A stretch of 35,610 bases of DNA, taken from the NCBI GenBank assembly GCA_964404595.1, contig CAYOKQ010000012.1:1-35610 (forward strand), written 5' to 3'. The notes beneath the pieces were generated by a model. The model worked only from the letters and a program-made list of their open reading frames with translations. It was not told the DNA's origin and searched no databases. Positions 23,872 through 29,332 of the stretch are shown piece after piece. This DNA is from CAYJXA01 sp964404595 (lineage in GTDB: Archaea; Nanobdellota; Nanobdellia; Woesearchaeales; GW2011-AR9). Both the position numbers and the translations under genes were made by a program. How positions within the stretch are numbered: position 1 is the stretch's first letter; each line of letters begins with the position of its first letter.

Positions 23872-25341
23872 TTAGCCCATCCTTATGTCGAGTGTTTTTA
23901 ATTTTTCAATCAGATCATGCTCATCTGCACTTTGAGATATAGAGCATAACATTGCCAGATTTTTTCGCAAGCCAATATTAGTCCCCTCTGGCGTTTCAAT
24001 GGGGCAGATACGCCCGATATGAGTGCAGTGCAGCGCCCGTGCTTCGAAATTTTCTTGTGAGCTTGAAAGGGGACTGACGACTTTCTGCAAATGTGAAATC
24101 ATCGCTAAGAAGTTCGATCGATCCATTCGCTGTGAAATCCCCTGCCTTCCGCCAACCCATTCTCCCGTCGCCATTGAGGAATATAATCTGGAAGTAAGCA
24201 ATTTATCCCTGATAATAACTCTGGTTGAAGGGAGTTTTCCCCGCTTAATAATGCGCTGGAAGTTGTAGAGGATATCTCCTACGAGCACTTTAAAGTTAAC
24301 TCTAAATAAGTCCATGAGCAAATCTCCGCTCATGCGGATGCGCTTATTCATATAATGGTCTTTATCATCAACATTCTTGTTTCCCCGGCACACTTCGATA
24401 TATTTTTTGAGCATCTTGCATAAATTACGGGCTTTTGCAGACCGGTCTGCTTGCTCCATACCGATATTTGGCAGCAGGAATTTATCCAAAACATCTTTGG
24501 TTCGTTCCATACGGATATCTTTAGCCTGTCCGACGCCGGTGCGCTTGGCGATATAATCAATAGCATCGTCCTGAGTTTTAATTTCGATAAATTCAAGTAA
24601 ATTAAGAAGAATCTCTTCATAATTTTTCTCGCCAGAAATGCTTTTCATGATATCTTCATCTTTGGTCACTCCCAGTGCTTTGAGTATGACAATAATAGGG
24701 ATATTTTTGAGGCGAGTAAAGGTAAGATAGTAAATTCCATCTTTTTTTCGCTCCAATGAATGGGGAATTTTATAAGAACCACGAGCAGCAAAGAATCGTC
24801 CGGTAAATTCTCCCTCTTCCCCATCGACCATAAAGTTGTTGGCTGCTAAATCTTCTACATTGACAATTACCCTTTCAGTTCCATTGATAATGAAATATCC
24901 CCCAGGGTCAGTCTGGTCCTCGCCGCGTTTGATAAGTTCCTCACGGCTTAAACCGCTTAAATGGCAGAATTTGCTTTTGAGCATGATGGGCATCTTTCCT
25001 ACTTCCGCTATGAAATTTTCCCGTTGGACATCATTGATGTAGGTGCTAACTTCCAGAAAAATGGGGGCATGATAAGATATTTTCCGCAAACGAGCTTCCA
25101 TGGGATAAATAGGCCGCTTACTCCCATCAGCTTCGGTAATTTCAGGCTTGCCCACGCTAATCCTTCCGAATCTGATCTTAAACTTTTCAATATTGTGTGG
25201 GATGATAGTTGGTTCCGCATCCTTATTTTCTTCGATGACTTCCTGAAGCCCCCGCTCTATAAAATTATTAAAAGACTGGATATTACTATCTACAAATCTC
25301 TTCTCTTCAAAATATTTCTTAACTAAAATCGATCTATCCAT
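23872..25341 (-). CDS. rpoB2: DNA-directed RNA polymerase subunit B''
   Basis: 489 aa, the N-terminal half of the B subunit. It shows FIERGLQEVIEENKD, YPMEARLRKISYHAPIFLEV, the lobe sequence MLKSKFCHLSGLSREELIKR, DPGGYFIINGTERVIVNVED and the fork region HCTHIGRICPIETPEGTNIG followed by LRKNLAML close to the end. The start overlaps the rpoH stop by 8 nt. Confidence 0.97.
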   Translation of the reverse strand: MDRSILVKKYFEEKRFVDSNIQSFNNFIERGLQEVIEENKDAEPTIIPHNIEKFKIRFGRISVGKPEITEADGSKRPIYPMEARLRKISYHAPIFLEVSTYINDVQRENFIAEVGKMPIMLKSKFCHLSGLSREELIKRGEDQTDPGGYFIINGTERVIVNVEDLAANNFMVDGEEGEFTGRFFAARGSYKIPHSLERKKDGIYYLTFTRLKNIPIIVILKALGVTKDEDIMKSISGEKNYEEILLNLLEFIEIKTQDDAIDYIAKRTGVGQAKDIRMERTKDVLDKFLLPNIGMEQADRSAKARNLCKMLKKYIEVCRGNKNVDDKDHYMNKRIRMSGDLLMDLFRVNFKVLVGDILYNFQRIIKRGKLPSTRVIIRDKLLTSRLYSSMATGEWVGGRQGISQRMDRSNFLAMISHLQKVVSPLSSSQENFEARALHCTHIGRICPIETPEGTNIGLRKNLAMLCSISQSADEHDLIEKLKTLDIRMG

Positions 25342-25564
25342 CTATGACCACCCTATAATAATGCGTCACTCCAGCAGTTTTGCTGTCGCGCTCAACTTTG
25401 ATAACGTCTCCCGATTTTACTGACAATTTTGAGATAGACTGATCAATTTTCATAATCTTAGGCAGATCCATCAGTTGTATTTTGTATTTTTTAAGTATAG
25501 CTGCTTTCTCAGAATCACTCACTTTTACATGCTTGGGTACCAGTTTGTGTTTGGGGATATCCAT
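25334..25564 (-). CDS. rpoH: DNA-directed RNA polymerase subunit H
   Basis: 76 aa from ATG 25564, the standard RpoH length (Rpb5 C-terminal domain). MDIPKHKLVPKHVKVSDSEK and PKIMKIDQSISKLSVKSGDV followed by IKVERDSKTAGVTHYYRVV are near-consensus. The frame is open further upstream toward tRNA-Lys, but nothing there resembles RpoH. It lies 53 nt behind tRNA-Lys with only a weak TATA between them, so it may be cotranscribed with the tRNAs. Confidence 0.95.
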   Translation of the reverse strand: MDIPKHKLVPKHVKVSDSEKAAILKKYKIQLMDLPKIMKIDQSISKLSVKSGDVIKVERDSKTAGVTHYYRVVIDG

Positions 25565-25631
25565 TTTGGGGATTTTTGATTGATGTTTTGCGCACTCTAA
25601 ACACGCATGACTATGAACGGGCCGGACGGGA

Positions 25632-25649
25632 CTTTCAGGCAAAGATGCT
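25632..25649 (-). other. tRNA-Lys intron 2 (T-loop, position 59/60, 18 nt)
   Basis: AGCATCTTTGCCTGAAAG on the minus strand. Its TGAA pairs with the T-loop TTCA to make the 4-bp central helix, and GCA/UGC forms an inner stem. Removal yields a perfect TTCAAAT T-loop. Confidence 0.85.
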
Positions 25650-25671
25650 TTTGAACCCGCGACCGCTTGAT

Positions 25672-25684
25672 ATCCTTGACTTCT
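25672..25684 (-). other. tRNA-Lys intron 1 (anticodon loop, position 37/38, 13 nt)
   Basis: AGAAGTCAAGGAT on the minus strand. Central helix CUUU/AAGG, 5' bulge UA|A, 3' bulge AU|A. Removal gives the 7-nt anticodon loop CTTTTAA. Confidence 0.82.
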
Positions 25685-25747
25685 TAAAAGTCAAGCGCTC
25701 TACCAAGCTGAGCTACCGGCCCAGGACAATAAACGCCCTGGCCGGGA

Positions 25748-25803
25748 CTTTCGTTGAGGTAGGCTTTATGCCCGCCCATTTGATGCAACTTTGTTAAGTT
25801 GCT
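25748..25803 (-). other. tRNA-Asp intron 2 (T-loop, position 59/60, 56 nt)
   Basis: Begins AGCAACTT and ends CAACGAAAG (minus). It has an internal hairpin GCAACTT/AAGTTGC and a second GGGC/GCCT hairpin. The segment 25758-25784 is homologous to part of intron 1. Confidence 0.85.
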
Positions 25804-25824
25804 TTCGAACCCGAGTCGGGGCCT

Positions 25825-25878
25825 GACTGCAATTTGGTGGGCTTCATGCCCGCCATTTGATCACACGCTCAAAGCTTG
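25825..25878 (-). other. tRNA-Asp intron 1 (anticodon loop, position 37/38, 54 nt)
   Basis: Begins CAAGCTTT and ends TTGCAGTC (minus). GCAG pairs with C32-U35 (CUGU) to form the bulge-helix-bulge. It contains the hairpin GGGC-ATGAA-GCCC within the segment 25836-25861 that recurs in intron 2. Confidence 0.85.
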
Positions 25879-25997
25879 CGACAGGGCCCCATGCTAGGCC
25901 GCTACACTACCAGGGCATGGTATAGTGGAAGTATATCTACATTACGTTTGTCGTCGATGCAGAAAATACCCCGGCCATGTTTTAGTTACAATACTAG

Positions 25998-26017
25998 GGT
26001 TTATTTATAAAGGTTTC
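25998..26017 (-). promoter_or_regulatory. BRE/TATA promoter of the tRNA-Asp/tRNA-Lys/RNA polymerase operon
   Basis: Plus-strand GGTTTATTTATAAAGGTTTC; coding strand GAAACCTTTATAAATA. A start about 18 nt downstream (near 25980) would give a leader of about 64 nt before tRNA-Asp, to be removed by RNase P. It differs at one base from the rps12 promoter. Confidence 0.6.
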
Positions 26018-26057
26018 CAAAAAAATACAGTTTGTTGTAAGTTGCGCAAAATTTAAT

Positions 26058-26411
26058 TTACTTTGTTAAATATCCTACGCAAGAACATCTTTCTCCGTTG
26101 ATCTGTAGTTCAGGCCATTCTGTTATAGAGGGTGATTCCAATGCTGATCGATATTCTTCTAATGCTGATTGTTCTTCTAATGCTGATTGGTATGTTCGCT
26201 GCGCTACCCTATAGATTCGAGTTTTCTGACATTCTGCCAATGGCGCTGAAGCTGTTTTCCACTTGCTCGGTCCGGTTCCAGAACTTATTCTCAACCGAGA
26301 ATATCCTGCCAAACGCAGCAGCTCAATCTGCCTAGATTTATCTGTGGGAAATCGATTATTACACTCCTTTGCTACATATGCACATATTTTACCAGCGATA
26401 TCTAAATCCAT
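26058..26411 (-). CDS. Hypothetical protein with SALEE repeat
   Basis: 117 aa from ATG 26411, chosen because the palindromic ATTTATAAAT at 26433-26442 is centred 26 nt upstream (leaderless); a GTG at 26459 would place that TATA box inside the gene. Not recognised. A basic N-terminal half (KECNNRFPTDKSRQIELLRL, AGYSRLRISSGTG) is followed by three SALE(E) units, YQ-SALEE-Q-SALEE-YR-SALE, caused by short tandem DNA repeats at 26140-26190. The end holds a CSCVGY motif. Probably real given the promoter, but function unknown. Confidence 0.45.
   Translation of the reverse strand: MDLDIAGKICAYVAKECNNRFPTDKSRQIELLRLAGYSRLRISSGTGPSKWKTASAPLAECQKTRIYRVAQRTYQSALEEQSALEEYRSALESPSITEWPELQINGERCSCVGYLTK
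26140..26190. repeat. Short tandem repeat inside the hypothetical gene
   Basis: Units starting AATGCTGAT(C/T)G and ending TTCTTCT of 21 and 18 nt, followed by a partial 12-nt copy. The lengths are multiples of three, so the reading frame is kept and the repeat adds SALEE units to the protein. Confidence 0.8.
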
Positions 26412-26512
26412 TTGAGGGATAAAATATTTCCCATTTATAAATCTTTCTATAATCACCACTATTTAGTAAAAATCATAGAAAAGTTTAAAAATAAATGCCT
26501 CTTTAAGAGTAT

Positions 26513-26896
26513 ATGCCAGCTGAAAAGAAAGCCCTCATCGCAAGCCATTATCGCATCATAAGGATGGCTTTGGACGCGCAATTATCAGCGCTAGGATATA
26601 GAACAAAGCAAGCTGCTGATCTGCCAACTATGTTAACCAGCTGTGCGCAACAAGATTATGATCTTTATTTTATGGATGCTAATTTAAGTTATCCTGATGC
26701 AGCCACCGTTGAACCAGCAGAACAAGTTTATCAAGCACTCTATGACCGTGGCCATGAGCGTGGATTAGAAACTCGACTGCATGTCTTTTCGGGCGATGAA
26801 GACGCGGTCCATTTAGCGCAAGAAAGAGGATTACAAGCATATCTTAGTGCTGATCTTACTCGAGATTTGATAATAAGAATTGCCGAAAGAAGATAG
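26513..26896 (+). CDS. Degenerate response-regulator receiver protein (Asp kept, Lys lost)
   Basis: 127 aa, a lone receiver-like domain. Strand 1 is KKALIASHYRIIRMAL without the usual acidic pair. Strand 3 YDLYFMDANLSYPDA keeps the phospho-acceptor position (D55). Strand 4 HVFSGDEDAV has the switch Ser. Strand 5 LQAYLSADL has Ser where the conserved Lys should be. There is no output domain. A TATA-like element at 26486-26497 is about 22-25 nt from the ATG. The next gene, 11 nt downstream, is a paralogue, and a histidine kinase lies at 28367. It may be a phosphoacceptor or a binding module. Confidence 0.6.
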   Translation: MPAEKKALIASHYRIIRMALDAQLSALGYRTKQAADLPTMLTSCAQQDYDLYFMDANLSYPDAATVEPAEQVYQALYDRGHERGLETRLHVFSGDEDAVHLAQERGLQAYLSADLTRDLIIRIAERR

Positions 26897-26907
26897 CAGG
26901 GATTAGC

Positions 26908-27285
26908 ATGACTCAATTACGAAAAGCATTATTGGCAACTCATGTAGAAGACTGCGCATTTGTTAAAGCTCAAGGACGAATGCTGCATGGCTATAATTTA
27001 GATGTTGCAGCTACAATTGAACAGGCTCTTGATTTATGCAACCAAAAACGTTATGATGCTTATGTTATTGAAGCAAATCTAGGAAAAGCAGCAACTGGCG
27101 ATATTACTTCTTTGATAACCATTTATCAGCTTCTCAGGAACCAGCAGATAGAAAGGCTTGATAAAAAATTGATAAGTTTCACTGGAACCCAAACAGCGCT
27201 TGATGCAGCCGCAGCTTTAGGAATAACGGCGGTCGAGAAAATGGATCTAGGAAGTTATTTACTTTCTAACTTTGGTTCTAAGTAA
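26908..27285 (+). CDS. Degenerate response-regulator receiver protein (Glu for Asp, Lys kept)
   Basis: 125 aa, paralogue of the preceding gene. Strand 3 reads YDAYVIEANLGKA, with E55 at the position of D55 in its neighbour, a phosphomimetic substitution. The switch Thr is in ISFTGT, and strand 5 TAVEKMDLG keeps the Lys that the neighbour lacks. No output domain. It starts 11 nt after its neighbour, so they are cotranscribed. It probably cannot be phosphorylated and may act as a constitutive partner or decoy. Confidence 0.6.
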   Translation: MTQLRKALLATHVEDCAFVKAQGRMLHGYNLDVAATIEQALDLCNQKRYDAYVIEANLGKAATGDITSLITIYQLLRNQQIERLDKKLISFTGTQTALDAAAALGITAVEKMDLGSYLLSNFGSK

Positions 27286-27290
27286 AAATA
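27284..27290 (-). terminator. T-rich terminator after tRNA-Thr
   Basis: TATTTTT directly follows the tRNA-Thr 3' end on the minus strand, the usual archaeal U-tract terminator. It touches the stop codon of the convergent receiver gene. Confidence 0.5.
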
Positions 27291-27304
27291 AGCCCCCGGC
27301 GGGA

Positions 27305-27418
27305 ATTTCAGCAGTTTGCCACGATTTAACTAAGCATATTCATTAGCTTCGTCTCTTAAGTTGAAACGTCATGCGTTTGGCGCAGTTCGCTTCGCCTCTC
27401 AGATGGCGTGACATCTGT
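27305..27418 (-). other. tRNA-Thr intron 2 (T-loop, position 59/60, 114 nt)
   Basis: Begins ACAGATGTC and ends CTGCTGAAAT (minus). It has an internal hairpin CAGATG/CATCTG near its start and further pairing potential. It is longer than the exons of the tRNA. Removal gives TTCAAAT. Confidence 0.82.
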
Positions 27419-27440
27419 TTTGAACCCGCAACCTCCCGAT

Positions 27441-27468
27441 ATCTTTCCATGCTATGAAACATAGGAGA
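27441..27468 (-). other. tRNA-Thr intron 1 (anticodon loop, position 37/38, 28 nt)
   Basis: Begins TCTCC and ends GGAAAGAT (minus), with hairpin CTATG-TTT-CATAG. Removal joins CTTGTA to ATCGGG, giving the loop CTTGTAA. Confidence 0.78.
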
Positions 27469-27640
27469 TACAAGTCGGGTGCACAACCGTTATGCTACGG
27501 AGGCTTTACGATAAACAGAAAGGAGATGGTTTATTAAGTTTTTGTGCTAAAAGGAGATAGTTATCGTTTTTCCAGAACACAGGCGACGATTCTCTGCTTA
27601 AGAGATACTCATTAAAATGAATAGTGGTGATTGAGCACAC

Positions 27641-28261
27641 CTATTCTTTGATATGACTCGGGAAAGCCTGCGAAGGAAAGAAGCTCTTGACTTCCTCATA
27701 GGGCAAGTACCTCTTGAGCTTGAACCACTGCTTGACAAAGTTTTGCAGCGCGTATGTTTCTTTATACAACTCGGCTTTCCGCTCATTCAAAATTTTCTTA
27801 TATACCCGCTGCGAAAAAATATCTTTAGCTTGCTTTAACAGCCAACTCCATTCCTTATCTTTATCAAATTTATTTTCATATATTTTTTCGATCTGCGTTT
27901 GCATGAACATTTCCAGTTCTCCTTTATTGACTTTCATTTTCATGCCCTCTTTGACAACTTCTGCGCTGGTGATGGCAATACAATGGACGTCAAAATCCAG
28001 ATAATAGCGCAGCATGGGAGCATCACGAGGATCTTTGACACAGCGCCACTGCCACCATATTTCTTTCGCTCCGCTTTGATCGATTCTCTCGCCATAATAC
28101 GTTTCCCAATGATCTGCGCCATCTTCACGATCTTTCCACTCATATTCTTGCAGCCATTCATGCAATGCTTCGTAAAATGCTTTAATATCAAAAATATCTT
28201 TATATTTAACCCTAAATCGAGGAACAACTGAAACCAAATTTTTCACTTTTACATTGGGCAT
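27641..28261 (-). CDS. Conserved archaeal hypothetical protein
   Basis: 206 aa. TTTATATAT at about 28283-28291 (minus) is 26 nt upstream of the ATG, so a leaderless start at 28261. Rich in Trp, Tyr and charged residues: RFRVKYKDIFDIKAFYEALH, EWLQEYEWKDREDGADHWE, YYGERIDQSGAKEIWWQWR, YYLDFDVHCIAI, MKVNKGELEMF. No membrane helix. It resembles a type of hypothetical protein common in DPANN genomes, recalled by pattern only. Function unknown. The 136 nt between it and tRNA-Thr hold only the tRNA promoter. Confidence 0.75.
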   Translation of the reverse strand: MPNVKVKNLVSVVPRFRVKYKDIFDIKAFYEALHEWLQEYEWKDREDGADHWETYYGERIDQSGAKEIWWQWRCVKDPRDAPMLRYYLDFDVHCIAITSAEVVKEGMKMKVNKGELEMFMQTQIEKIYENKFDKDKEWSWLLKQAKDIFSQRVYKKILNERKAELYKETYALQNFVKQWFKLKRYLPYEEVKSFFPSQAFPSHIKE

Positions 28262-28366
28262 GGGTCAAATGAATAAAACCAGATATATAAATGTTTATGC
28301 TAAATGCTAAAAGTAGCCTTGGTATATTCTATACATTTAAGTAATTTAACTCAAAATAAAAGATAG

Positions 28367-29332
28367 ATGACATTGGATGAAACGATTATAACAGTGGACG
28401 AAACGATTTTACAAGTTTTACCAACGCTGCATACTTTGGATATATTTAGCAGAAAGATATTTTTTCCCATAACTGAGCAGCAGATGGGTTTTGTTGTACC
28501 TTATCTTGCTGAATTGGCCGCCAGCGATGTTGTTAGAAATTTCACCGACAAAATCCAAAATTTGCAAAAAAGAGGCGACCAATCCTTGGCCTTGGCATTG
28601 TATGGCCACGATTTAATCAGTGAATTATTATCCGGCTATCTTACTTTGGATATTTTTCGCAGGAATCCTCAACTCAATATTAGCCGCACCAAAGCTCAGA
28701 AAACTTTAACCAGCGTAGCTGTTTTGTATCAGTTCACTCGTACAATGGGTTACTTTGCTTCGCATGGTGATCCCCAGTATATTTCGTATTTTCCATGTGA
28801 GCAATTGCCTTTTCTTTTAGAGTCAAGTTTTGCACATGGAGGAGATATTCACAGCATGGTCGCCGGTAACGTGACCAACCTTGAATATGTCGCTCTTCAT
28901 GAAATTATAAAGAATGCGCCCACGAGATGGGAATTCTATATAACCACTGACAGCACATCTGTACAGTATATTATCCAAGACTTCGGCTCTGGCATTCGCC
29001 ATAAAGACGGCCGACCTTTGACTGCAAATGAGATCCCTAAAATCTTTGAGAGCTTTACCACCAAAGGGAGCGGTCTTGGCTTGCGCGTGGCCAGGGATCT
29101 AATTCATTCTTTGGGCGGGTATATTGAAGTGGCAACCACCACGGAAAAAGGAACGGTAAAATGCTCCACCCAGAATACAATGGCTTTTGAATGCCCCCCC
29201 TCTGGCTTGCAAGGCACGTCATTTACCGTATACGTTCCTAGAGTCCCAGCCGCTGCACAATCGCCTGAGGATCAAATGGCTCCAAATCTTCATAACGCTG
29301 CCCCACGCCCAGAAATAATATCGGCTTCTTGA
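28367..29332 (+). CDS. Histidine kinase-like ATPase (cytosolic)
   Basis: 321 aa, no membrane segment. Phospho-acceptor candidate H81 is in ALYGHDLISELLSGY (77-91), an H-box of the HD(L/F) type. The ATPase domain has the N box LHEIIKNAPTRWEF (177-190; N183), G1 IQDFGSGI (203-210), the F box IPKIFESFTTKGSGLGLR (223-240) and the closing SFTVYVP. The ATG is at 28367. The last 40 residues (Ala/Pro/Gln-rich, after PRVPAAAQ) are beyond the fold and are read across the 3' end of ftsY on the other strand. With the two receiver-like genes upstream it may form an atypical two-component set. Confidence 0.85.
   Translation: MTLDETIITVDETILQVLPTLHTLDIFSRKIFFPITEQQMGFVVPYLAELAASDVVRNFTDKIQNLQKRGDQSLALALYGHDLISELLSGYLTLDIFRRNPQLNISRTKAQKTLTSVAVLYQFTRTMGYFASHGDPQYISYFPCEQLPFLLESSFAHGGDIHSMVAGNVTNLEYVALHEIIKNAPTRWEFYITTDSTSVQYIIQDFGSGIRHKDGRPLTANEIPKIFESFTTKGSGLGLRVARDLIHSLGGYIEVATTTEKGTVKCSTQNTMAFECPPSGLQGTSFTVYVPRVPAAAQSPEDQMAPNLHNAAPRPEIISAS

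Larger units (their letters stand above)
25618..25722 (-). tRNA. tRNA-Lys (TTT) with two introns
   Basis: Acceptor stem GGGCCGG/CCGGCCC, D arm GCTC...GAGC, anticodon stem CTTGA/TCAAG, loop CTTTTAA after splicing, T arm GCGGG-TTCAAAT-CCCGT after splicing, discriminator G, no encoded CCA. Intron 1 (25672-25684, 13 nt) is at the canonical 37/38 site, with helix CUUU/AAGG between 3-nt bulges. Intron 2 (25632-25649, 18 nt) is in the T-loop at 59/60, with helix UUCA/UGAA and bulges AAA and AGU. The unspliced gene cannot fold as a tRNA; the spliced one is textbook. It lies 11 nt after tRNA-Asp in the same transcript. Confidence 0.93.
25734..25916 (-). tRNA. tRNA-Asp (GTC) with two introns
   Basis: Acceptor stem GCCCTGG/CCAGGGC, D arm GTGT...GCAT, anticodon stem GGGCC/GGCCC with loop CTGTCGA after splicing (anticodon GTC), variable CGAC, T arm TCGGG-TTCGAAT-CCCGG after splicing, discriminator G, no CCA. 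Intron 1 is 25825-25878 (54 nt, site 37/38; helix CUGU/GCAG, bulges CG|C and UC|A). Intron 2 is 25748-25803 (56 nt, site 59/60; helix UUCG/CGAA, bulges AA|A and AG|U). It is the first gene after the operon promoter at 25998-26017. Confidence 0.93.
27291..27504 (-). tRNA. tRNA-Thr (TGT) with two introns
   Basis: Acceptor stem GCCTCCG/CGGGGGC (one G-U), D arm GCAT...GTGC, anticodon stem CCCGA/TCGGG with loop CTTGTAA after splicing, T arm GCGGG-TTCAAAT-CCCGC after splicing, discriminator T as is common for archaeal tRNA-Thr, no CCA. Intron 1 is 27441-27468 (28 nt, site 37/38, with hairpin CTATG/CATAG; its central helix CUUG/AAAG has one mismatch). Intron 2 is 27305-27418 (114 nt, site 59/60, helix UUCA/UGAA, bulges AA|A and AU|U). 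TTAATAAA at 27530-27537 (minus) is a fitting TATA box. Confidence 0.9.

Noticed and set aside
19466..25341. Inteins in the RNA polymerase genes
   Set aside because: All catalytic motifs are continuous and the subunit lengths are normal.
27305..27418. C/D box guide RNA inside the tRNA-Thr intron
   Set aside because: Only CTGA-like D boxes are visible; no convincing C box (RUGAUGA) pairs with them.
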